From positions 3,472,001 through 3,536,000 of the forward strand of contig NZ_CP128185.1 of the NCBI RefSeq assembly GCF_030316135.1: a DNA stretch of 64,000 nucleotides, written 5' to 3'. Positions within the stretch are counted from its first letter, which is position 1. Every line of letters begins with the position of its first letter. Origin of the DNA: Aliiglaciecola sp. LCG003. Its GTDB lineage: Bacteria > Pseudomonadota > Gammaproteobacteria > Enterobacterales > Alteromonadaceae. The notes beneath the pieces are model-generated. The model did not search any database. It was not told where the DNA came from and saw nothing but the letters and a program-made list of their open reading frames with translations. Position numbers and translations under genes: made by a program. This document shows positions 19,206-25,631 of this stretch, piece after piece.

Positions 19206-20153
19206 TTAAGAGGCCTGGGCCCCTTGCGAATCAATCCGACAAATATGGCTAAATCCGGAGTCATTTTGAATATAGTTGTCATTTAACCAATGTTGAATAG
19301 TCTTAGCTTTGCTTAAATCATTGCAAACCGCAAATACAGTAGGGCCGGATCCAGAAATACCAAATGCCAGACCACCATTTTGCATCACAAAATCTCGACT
19401 TTGACCGAAATGGGGCAATAGTGATTTTCGATAAGGCTCAGCCAACACATCTTTCATTACAGCAGCGGCGAGATTTTCATCTTTACGGTAGCAAGCATCA
19501 ACAAAAACCGCCAACTGCTGACCAAAGGTTATGGTATCTGCGATACTAATCTGCTTCGGCAAAATACGACGAGCCTCTGAAGTGGAGACACTGATACCGG
19601 AATAACACACTACCCAATACCAGTTTTCAAATACCGGCAATGAAAGGGCTATTTGATTCGAGGCGTTGTTCATCAAGGTTAGTCCGCCTACGAAGCATGG
19701 TGCGACATTATCATAGTGCACACTGCCGCTGATCTGGCCTTCCAGTTCGCCCATCATCAACAGCAACTCATGCTGTTCAAATGCGCTGTCGAAAAACTCA
19801 TTTAAGCCATGTAATGCAGCCACAATAGAGCTAGCACTTGAGCCTAAGCCGCTGCCAATTGGCAAATTTTTGTATAAGGTCATGGCAACAGGTTGGGCCC
19901 TTTGTCCTTTTGATTTGAGTTTTTCAGCAAACATCTTGTAGCAATCCACCACAATATTGGTATTGGTGTCGGCTGGTAACTTATGCGCAAATGGGCCTTT
20001 CACTCGTAACTCAAAGGATTGGCTTGAGCTAACTTCCACTTCATCGCCTAAGGGAGAACCATCAATGGGAGACAACGCCGCGCCGAGCAAGTCAAAGCCG
20101 AGACTGACATTGCCTATTGACGCTGGCGCGTAGGCCTTCAACATTTTACTCAT
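19206..20153 (-). CDS. thrB: Homoserine kinase
   Basis: A 315-residue GHMP-family kinase that phosphorylates homoserine with ATP. The GHMP ATP-binding motif LPIGSGLGSSASS lies at 97-109; APASIGNVSLGFDLLG at the N-terminus and GISGSGPTVFAVC near the C-terminus complete the family pattern. The ATG is three bases after the thrA stop, indicating coupled translation in thrABC. Confidence 0.97.
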   Translation of the reverse strand: MSKMLKAYAPASIGNVSLGFDLLGAALSPIDGSPLGDEVEVSSSQSFELRVKGPFAHKLPADTNTNIVVDCYKMFAEKLKSKGQRAQPVAMTLYKNLPIGSGLGSSASSIVAALHGLNEFFDSAFEQHELLLMMGELEGQISGSVHYDNVAPCFVGGLTLMNNASNQIALSLPVFENWYWVVCYSGISVSTSEARRILPKQISIADTITFGQQLAVFVDACYRKDENLAAAVMKDVLAEPYRKSLLPHFGQSRDFVMQNGGLAFGISGSGPTVFAVCNDLSKAKTIQHWLNDNYIQNDSGFSHICRIDSQGAQAS

Positions 20154-20156
20154 CAG

Positions 20157-22619
20157 TTAGATATCCTGTTTCCAAGGCATAGTGCGCAGCACATCAGCAA
20201 ATACACCAGCAGCCGTCACTGTTGCACCCGCGCCATATCCTCTAATTACATAAGGGATAGGTTGATAATAATGACTGTGAATTGCAAGGGCATTCTCACC
20301 CTCTTTGACTGCATAGAGAGGATGCTTACTATCTACCGCTTTGAGTGACACTTTACACTGACCATTTTCGATGGCACCCACGTAGCGTAACACCTGACCT
20401 TTTTCTTTGGCCGCAGACACTTGGGTTTTATAGTGCTCATCTAGCTTAGGCAGGTTTTGCATAAATTGCTCAATCGAGCCGCTGGCATCAAATGAATCTG
20501 GTAATACAGATTCTATTTCGATGTCATCTAACTCTAATTCAAGATCTGCTTCTCGGGCCATAATTAATAGCTTACGTGCTACGTCCATACCGGAGAGATC
20601 ATCTCGAGGGTCCGGCTCAGTAAAACCATTGTCGCGGGCAATAGTAGTTGCTTGTGAAATGCTCAGGCCTTCATCAAGTTTGCCAAATACAAATGACAGT
20701 GAACCGGATAAAATACCTTCGAAGCGTTTTAGCTCATCGCCGGCATAAATCAACTTCTGCAAGTTATCTATAACGGGTAACCCCGCCCCTACAGTAGTTT
20801 CATATAAAAATTGGCGGTTAGTTTGCTGAGCGGTGGTCCGCAAGGTTTTATAAAAGGCGATATCTCGGGTATTGGCTTTCTTATTCGGCGTCACCACATG
20901 AAAGCCTGCAAGCATAAACTCTGCATATTGGGCTGCCACAGATTCATTGCTGGTACAATCGACTATGACAGGGTTGACCAGGCTATTTTCCTGCACAAAG
21001 TCAGTAATAGTGATCAATGAAAATTGCTTTGTTGATTCTGCAAGTTGACCAGACCAACCGTTTTTCAAGTCAATACCACCAGCTTGCAATAACAGCTTTC
21101 TACTATTGGCAATACCGTAAACCTTTAAGCTGATGCCTCTTTCCATCAACGTATGCTGCTGGCGTTCCATTTGCTGTAATAATTCTTTTCCTACGTTACC
21201 GCACCCCACCAGGAAAACATCAATGGAGTGGGAGTTTGAGAAAAAATTCTGGTGAACTACCTTCACCGCTTCTTTAGCGCGATGTTTTTCAATGACTGTA
21301 GAGATAGAGCGTTCAGAAGAACCTTGTGCAATGGCCACGTTATTGACTCGTGCTTGAGCCAATGAACTGAAAAATTTCGCGGCCAATCCTTTGGAATGTC
21401 GCATGCCGTCCCCCACTAAGGTAACTATGGCTAAGTCATGCCTGACTTCGATAGGGTCTAGTAAATGATTACTTAATTCTAATGCGAATGCATCTTCTAA
21501 CAAGTTCTGTGCTCGTTCCGCATCTTTACTATGGATACAAAAACTAATGCTGTATTCCGATGAAGACTGAGTAATTAGGCTGATAGATATATTGGCATTG
21601 GACATCACTTCAAAGACGCGACTGGCCATGCCCACCATGCCTTTCATGCCAGGACCTGCCACATTAAACATTGTCATGTCATCAAGGTGAGAAATACCCT
21701 TCACGCTGGTCCAAATATCACTGGACTCTTTACCAATTAAGGTGCCCGGAGCGGCTGGATTAAGGGTGTTGCGAATCAAACAAGGAATATGATGTTGGGC
21801 GATAGGTCCGATGGTTTTGGGATGAAGAACCTTGGCCCCAAAATAGGATAGTTCCATCGCTTCTTGATAGGTAAGCTTATCTAATAGAACCGCACCTTCA
21901 ACTTGATTTGGGTCAGCATTGTAGACTCCATCCACATCTGTCCATATTTCACAGCAATCTGCATCTAAACAAGCAGCCAAAATAGCCGCGGAGTAATCAG
22001 AGCCGTTGCGCCCTAATGTGACTTTTTCCCCTTCTGTATTTACCGCCACAAAACCTGGCATGATGAGTACATCATCAGAACTATATTGCAGTTCAGCAAA
22101 ACGCGCCTTACTTACGGCTACATCAGCAATGCTATCGAGGTAATCCCCTTCAGCAACAATATACTGAACCGGATCGATAATAATATTTTTCTGACCTAGG
22201 GCGGTGAGAATTTCACTAAACAAATTAACACTAACATATTCGCCCATACTGAGAATTTTGGCGACTATTTGGTCCGGAGCACAGCCTAACAGGCGTATAC
22301 CGTCTAGGTGCTGCTTTAGGTTCTGCAAAATGCTTTGAATAAAGCTGTTGATCTTATCGGTTCGATAATTGGGAAGTTGCTTGGCAAGATCATCGGCAAT
22401 ACCATTTAAGGTCATTCCTAACTTTGCATACAACTCTCCGTAGTCTTCACCAGATGTAGCTTGTTCACATAACAATGACAATGCATTGGTAACACCTTTG
22501 GGAGCCGACAGAACTACCGCAGCGCCGTTTTCTTGGTGACTATCGAGACTAATATCTTTAACTCGTAAGTAGCGCTGCGCATCTGCCAGAGATGAGCCAC
22601 CGAATTTCAACACCTTCAT
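20157..22619 (-). CDS. thrA: Bifunctional aspartate kinase I / homoserine dehydrogenase I
   Basis: An 820-residue fusion, the same length as E. coli ThrA. The N-terminal aspartokinase (to about 290) starts KVLKFGGSSLADAQR and has TLGRNGSDYSAA; two ACT-type regulatory segments follow (about 315-450), where threonine feedback would act; the C-terminal homoserine dehydrogenase starts at about 465 with VFLVGCGNVGKELL and contains GILSGSLSFVFGKLDEG. It commits aspartate to threonine, methionine and isoleucine. Expression is likely set by the leader peptide and attenuator upstream, plus possibly a MetJ-like operator. Confidence 0.98.
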   Translation of the reverse strand: MKVLKFGGSSLADAQRYLRVKDISLDSHQENGAAVVLSAPKGVTNALSLLCEQATSGEDYGELYAKLGMTLNGIADDLAKQLPNYRTDKINSFIQSILQNLKQHLDGIRLLGCAPDQIVAKILSMGEYVSVNLFSEILTALGQKNIIIDPVQYIVAEGDYLDSIADVAVSKARFAELQYSSDDVLIMPGFVAVNTEGEKVTLGRNGSDYSAAILAACLDADCCEIWTDVDGVYNADPNQVEGAVLLDKLTYQEAMELSYFGAKVLHPKTIGPIAQHHIPCLIRNTLNPAAPGTLIGKESSDIWTSVKGISHLDDMTMFNVAGPGMKGMVGMASRVFEVMSNANISISLITQSSSEYSISFCIHSKDAERAQNLLEDAFALELSNHLLDPIEVRHDLAIVTLVGDGMRHSKGLAAKFFSSLAQARVNNVAIAQGSSERSISTVIEKHRAKEAVKVVHQNFFSNSHSIDVFLVGCGNVGKELLQQMERQQHTLMERGISLKVYGIANSRKLLLQAGGIDLKNGWSGQLAESTKQFSLITITDFVQENSLVNPVIVDCTSNESVAAQYAEFMLAGFHVVTPNKKANTRDIAFYKTLRTTAQQTNRQFLYETTVGAGLPVIDNLQKLIYAGDELKRFEGILSGSLSFVFGKLDEGLSISQATTIARDNGFTEPDPRDDLSGMDVARKLLIMAREADLELELDDIEIESVLPDSFDASGSIEQFMQNLPKLDEHYKTQVSAAKEKGQVLRYVGAIENGQCKVSLKAVDSKHPLYAVKEGENALAIHSHYYQPIPYVIRGYGAGATVTAAGVFADVLRTMPWKQDI

Positions 22620-22722
22620 TTGTTGCTCCTATTAACTTGTTTCACGCTTATTCTTGTTGCTTTTGTTTGTAAATTCGCCTCTTTCATGGACAGCCAATCA
22701 CAAAATATCAGTTTTAAATAAC

Positions 22723-22756
22723 AAAAAAGCCCGCTGGTTTCGCGGGCTTTTTTTTA
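22723..22756 (-). terminator. Threonine operon attenuator (terminator hairpin)
   Basis: Read on the minus strand, a GCCCGC/GCGGGC stem with a 7-base loop is flanked by A-run and T-run. It lies between the leader peptide stop and thrA, where the E. coli thr attenuator is found. It should end transcription when threonyl- and isoleucyl-tRNAs are plentiful. Confidence 0.85.
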
Positions 22757-22770
22757 AATTTCTTTAAGCA

Positions 22771-22845
22771 CTAGCCAGCGACAGTCCCCGAAGGGCTGGT
22801 AATCATCATCATGCCGGTGGTGCTCATTATTATTATTGCTTTCAT
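22771..22845 (-). CDS. thrL: thr operon leader peptide (24 aa)
   Basis: A 24-codon frame with ATG at 22845 and stop TAG at 22773-22771. It starts MKAIIIMSTTG and continues with MMMIT before a Ser/Pro/Gly/Thr tail, so it holds four Ile and four Thr codons. Its position just before the attenuator hairpin and thrA, and the Ile/Thr content, fit a ribosome-stalling leader as in E. coli thrL, although Met codons are also unusually frequent (five, including the start). GAAGA lies just upstream as a weak ribosome site. Confidence 0.85.
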   Translation of the reverse strand: MKAIIIMSTTGMMMITSPSGTVAG

Positions 22846-22855
22846 GTCTTCAATT

Positions 22856-22880
22856 TGCCGTATAGACGTCTATATGTCAA
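22856..22880 (-). promoter_or_regulatory. Candidate thr promoter element with MetJ-box-like palindrome
   Basis: On the minus strand a perfect -35 hexamer TTGACA (22880-22875) is followed directly by the 14-bp perfect palindrome TATAGACGTCTATA (22874-22861). Its core AGACGTCT (22864-22871) is identical to the 8-bp met-box consensus bound by the methionine repressor MetJ. The neighbouring 8-mers in register, 22856-22863 and 22872-22879, each match five of eight positions, giving three tandem boxes. No good -10 could be placed at standard spacing, so the promoter itself is uncertain. Confidence 0.5.
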
Positions 22881-22938
22881 CCGCCTAAAAAAGAATTATT
22901 GGATTTTATTGCAAATCAAAAGCTCTAACTTATATCAA

Positions 22939-22982
22939 CAGCGCCAAGATCAAGAGAAGATCAAGAGGGTCAGAGTAACTTG
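22939..22982. repeat. Left terminal repeat of the RAYT cassette
   Basis: Bases 22959-22982 (GATCAAGAGGGTCAGAGTAA then CTTG) are an exact 24-bp inverted copy of the repeat on the other side of the RAYT gene. Just outside it, 22939-22952 (CAGCGCCAAGATCA) recurs as a direct repeat at 25144-25157. Together they mark the left edge of a RAYT-associated unit. Confidence 0.85.
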
Positions 22983-22999
22983 CTATCAGCACCTTTAGT

Positions 23000-23692
23000 T
23001 TATCTGCAAGAACGTCTGTCTCCCCCATGCACTTTTGGGGCAAGTGAGAAACCTGTTTCCAGCTCTACTTTTCGCTTAAATTGGCTGTCCCCAAGCACTT
23101 TTCCTTTATTAGTGGCATTTCTAATTGCATCTACGTTAGATTCAGCAATGTGATTTAAAAACAACGCTCGATAGGCTTTTTTTCTCTCTAACTGATTTTG
23201 TCCTAGGGCTAAATAACATGGATGTTGCGTGAGTAGTTTGATGTCTTTATCCAATCCATTGCTATGAAAGCTTGACCATGGATAACTCGCTGGGTGGTCA
23301 ACCATTCTAGCCCTGACTGGATTCATTTCGATGTAGCGACTCACCAGCAAAAAATATTGCTCACTATCGATCAAGGTTGACTTGAATCGTCCTTCCCACA
23401 AAGTCCCAGTGCGCTGATAGGTTTTATTAATGTAGCGTACATAAAATCTTCCGATACCCTGCATCAATTTACTTACTGCCTTGGGAGTGCTTGGTGTCAG
23501 GAGTAGATGTACATGATTCGTCATCAGGACAAATGCATGCACGGCAACAGAATATTTTTTCGCGTAAAGGTACAGTTTGTCTAAATATACTGAATAGTCT
23601 TGCTCACTGTAGAAACAGGCTTGCCGATTATTACCTCTTTGAACAACATGTTGAGGTACATCTACTAGATTGAGTCGAGGTTGTCTTGGCAT
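23000..23692 (-). CDS. REP-associated tyrosine transposase (RAYT, IS200-like Y1 family)
   Basis: A 230-residue single-strand HUH/Y1 transposase. It begins MPRQPRLNLVDVPQHVVQRG, has the HUH motif NHVHLLL (His60, His62) and the catalytic tyrosine region GRFYVRYINK (Tyr84 or Tyr87), then LWEGRFKS and YIEMNPVRARMV, all typical RAYT blocks. The frame is intact. These proteins are usually single-copy, domesticated enzymes that move or maintain short palindromic repeats rather than themselves. It sits between perfect 24-bp inverted repeats and reads toward thrL. Confidence 0.92.
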   Translation of the reverse strand: MPRQPRLNLVDVPQHVVQRGNNRQACFYSEQDYSVYLDKLYLYAKKYSVAVHAFVLMTNHVHLLLTPSTPKAVSKLMQGIGRFYVRYINKTYQRTGTLWEGRFKSTLIDSEQYFLLVSRYIEMNPVRARMVDHPASYPWSSFHSNGLDKDIKLLTQHPCYLALGQNQLERKKAYRALFLNHIAESNVDAIRNATNKGKVLGDSQFKRKVELETGFSLAPKVHGGDRRSCR

Positions 23693-23791
23693 AGCAGCAA
23701 TCCTTTGCTTGAGTGAACCTCATTAGCATAGCTAACTAGGCGACAGCATCAACCGTATAGCTAGAGAACTAGACCTTTAATGCCAAAGATT

Positions 23792-23806
23792 CAAGTTACT
23801 CTGACC
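23792..23806. repeat. Right inverted repeat of the RAYT cassette, first part (split by IS)
   Basis: CAAGTTACTCTGACC is the first 15 bases of the inverted partner of 22959-22982. The remaining nine bases, CTCTTGATC, are at 25135-25143 on the far side of the inserted IS. Removing the IS and one target-duplication copy restores the complete 24-bp repeat. Confidence 0.9.
23798..23806. repeat. Target site duplication, left copy (ACTCTGACC)
   Basis: Nine bases directly before the IS left end, identical to 25126-25134 directly after its right end. Nine bases is the duplication length made by IS10. Confidence 0.95.
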
Positions 23807-23869
23807 CTGAGGTATCCCCACGAAATAAACAGAGAAGTAATTTAAAATAATTTGGAACATTCACGGTAC

Positions 23870-23892
23870 TTGGTGATCAGATCAATCGCCAA
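23870..23892 (+). promoter_or_regulatory. Hairpin with two Dam sites upstream of the IS transposase
   Basis: TTGGTGAT (23870-23877) pairs with ATCGCCAA (23885-23892) with one wobble; two GATC sites lie at 23875 and 23880. In IS10, Dam methylation and an antisense RNA control transposase expression near this place. A similar role here is inference. Confidence 0.35.
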
Positions 23893-23913
23893 ACATCACT
23901 AAAGACCAATACC

Positions 23914-25104
23914 ATGAATGAAGTTGTTATTTTGAAGAAGTTCCTTAGAGCTGTCACGCCCAAAATGCATAAAGTTAGACGAGCGTCATTAACGAGTTGT
24001 GTGAGCAGTTTGCTAAATGGAGCTAAAGCCAGTGTTACCAGCATGGGACGCGGTATTTCATCTTCAGCATATGAAAAACATCGCATTAAACAAGCGGACC
24101 GCTTGTTGTCTAATAAACACATTATTAATGAACAATTACCTATCTATCAAGCCATCTATACGCAATATACGAATGCTTCATCACGCCCTATTATTCTGAT
24201 TGACTGGTCTGACTTAGATACGCATAAAGGCTGTTTTTTGCTAAGGGCTTCGGTAGCTTTTAATGGCCGAGGAGTGGCTATTTATCAAGAAGTTCATGAT
24301 ATGAGCACGAAAGAAAAACGGTGCACGCACAAGGCGTTTTTAGCAAAATTAAAGACGATTATCGATGACGATGCTAAACCGATAATTGTGACAGATGCTG
24401 GCTATAAAACCCCTTGGTTTAAAGAGGTCATTGCTCTGGGGTGGGACTTTGCAGGAAGAGTCCGCAAGCCTATGATGTATGTTAATCAAAAAGAAGACTG
24501 GGAGCATACCTCTGAGTTATATAAGCGAGCTACCAGTCAACCTATAGGGTTTACTAGCCATATTTGCCGCAGCCAACCTTTAGCATGTACCTTGGTGTTA
24601 TTTAAAGGAAAAAGCAAAGGCCGACATAGCTTAACGCAACATAACATTGCCCGCCAATCTAAGTGTTCCAAGGTCCATGCAAGAGGTGCTACAGACCCTT
24701 GGTTAATTGCCACATCACTTCCTCGCACCAAAAGTTTAGGTAAAAAAATAGTCGCTATTTATCGACTGCGTATGCAAATTGAAGAAGAGTTTAGAGATAT
24801 CAAAAGCAGTTTATTTGGATTGGGTTTTGAACACCATAAAAGCCGATATATACACCGCATTGCAGTACTCATCCTTATCGCTACACTTGCCAGTATTCTG
24901 GCCAACATTATAGGTCTAGCAATGTTCACGGCTGGTTTACACCGTCGCTATCAAGCGAACACAGTTAAGGTTAGACGAGTATTATCGTTTCACTATTTAG
25001 GATTGAGAGGCTTCGTAGATAAGCATTTCAAATTGCTCAGCGAGCAATTTGAAACTGCGGTATTAAATATCAGAACTATGATAGCAGACAATTTTAATGA
25101 TTGA
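23914..25104 (+). CDS. IS4-family (IS10-like) transposase
   Basis: A 396-residue DDE transposase. The three acidic residues fall at Asp97 (PIILIDWSD), Asp161 (IVTDAGYKTPW) and Glu292 (RMQIEEEFRDIKS), the same numbers I recall for IS10 transposase. LRASVAFNGRGVAIYQE, DPWLIATSLP and the YREK-type RLRMQIEEEF segment agree with the IS4 group. The start is ATG at 23914; an earlier in-frame start is not evident. The frame is full length, so the element may be mobile. Confidence 0.96.
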   Translation: MNEVVILKKFLRAVTPKMHKVRRASLTSCVSSLLNGAKASVTSMGRGISSSAYEKHRIKQADRLLSNKHIINEQLPIYQAIYTQYTNASSRPIILIDWSDLDTHKGCFLLRASVAFNGRGVAIYQEVHDMSTKEKRCTHKAFLAKLKTIIDDDAKPIIVTDAGYKTPWFKEVIALGWDFAGRVRKPMMYVNQKEDWEHTSELYKRATSQPIGFTSHICRSQPLACTLVLFKGKSKGRHSLTQHNIARQSKCSKVHARGATDPWLIATSLPRTKSLGKKIVAIYRLRMQIEEEFRDIKSSLFGLGFEHHKSRYIHRIAVLILIATLASILANIIGLAMFTAGLHRRYQANTVKVRRVLSFHYLGLRGFVDKHFKLLSEQFETAVLNIRTMIADNFND

Positions 25105-25125
25105 ATATTCGTGGGGATCCCTCAG

Positions 25126-25134
25126 ACTCTGACC
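25126..25134. repeat. Target site duplication, right copy (ACTCTGACC)
   Basis: Identical to 23798-23806; immediately follows the IS right end. Confidence 0.95.
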
Positions 25135-25175
25135 CTCTTGATCCAGCGCCAAGATCAGGGGAGTCAAATCAAGAG
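25135..25175. repeat. Right end of the RAYT cassette: end of inverted repeat plus direct repeat
   Basis: 25135-25143 completes the split inverted repeat. 25144-25157 (CAGCGCCAAGATCA) copies 22939-22952 in direct orientation, and the following AATCAAGAGG also resembles the left side. The unit ends one or two bases before the stop of the receiver gene at 25177. Confidence 0.75.
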
Positions 25176-25176
25176 G

Positions 25177-25542
25177 TTAATGCAGGCCGAATCGGTTTAG
25201 AATTTTGAGTAGTTTGTCGGCATCGACTGGCTTTTCAATAAAGTCCAATGCGCCAAGTTGTGCCACGCGCTTTTTCATTTCAGGTTGAATATCCCCAGAG
25301 ACCACAATAACGAACACTTCAATACTATGCCTTTTGATTTCCTCAAGCACCCCTATACCGTCCAGTTGGGGCATGGTCAAATCTAACAGCATCAATGCAA
25401 AGTGTCTTTCTTGCAGTTTAGCCAGCGCTTCATGGCCGTTGCAGGCAAGATGCACCTCGCTGGCAAAATCATCAGGTAAGCTGCGCTTTGCCATTTTGCG
25501 TGCAATTGCTGAGTCATCACAAATTAATACAGGGAAACTCAC
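25177..25542 (-). CDS. Stand-alone response regulator receiver protein
   Basis: A 121-residue CheY-like receiver with no output domain. The acidic pocket is Asp9-Asp10 (LICDDSA), the phospho-acceptor is Asp54 (LMLLDLTMP), and the switch residues are S80-region VVSGD and Lys104-region IEKPV. Such single receivers act in chemotaxis-like or phosphorelay steps. No kinase gene adjoins it. Its stop codon abuts the RAYT repeat, so any former downstream partner in the same operon would now lie beyond the mobile region or be lost. aceK is divergent, 89 bases away. Confidence 0.88.
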   Translation of the reverse strand: MSFPVLICDDSAIARKMAKRSLPDDFASEVHLACNGHEALAKLQERHFALMLLDLTMPQLDGIGVLEEIKRHSIEVFVIVVSGDIQPEMKKRVAQLGALDFIEKPVDADKLLKILNRFGLH

Positions 25543-25631
25543 TGGTACTCCTTTTTACCTTGTCACACATGTTGTGTTGTTTTATGGTGCAAAATATATT
25601 GTCCTGTAACCTCGGTAGCTGACAAAACCTT

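Larger units (their letters stand above)
23807..25125 (+). mobile_element. IS10-like insertion sequence, IS4 family (1319 bp, intact)
   Basis: The ends are CTGAGGTATCCCCACGAA (left, 23807-23824) and its inverted copy with one mismatch at the right (25108-25125, reverse complement CTGAGGGATCCCCACGAA). These resemble the CTGAGAGATCCCC ends of IS10. The element encodes one complete transposase and is flanked by a perfect 9-bp duplication, so it looks like a recent, possibly still active insertion. It landed inside the right inverted repeat of the RAYT cassette. Confidence 0.95.

Noticed and set aside
22939-25175. Composite transposon formed by RAYT and IS10-like element
   Set aside because: The IS lies inside the RAYT repeat and has its own target duplication, so these are nested, separate events.
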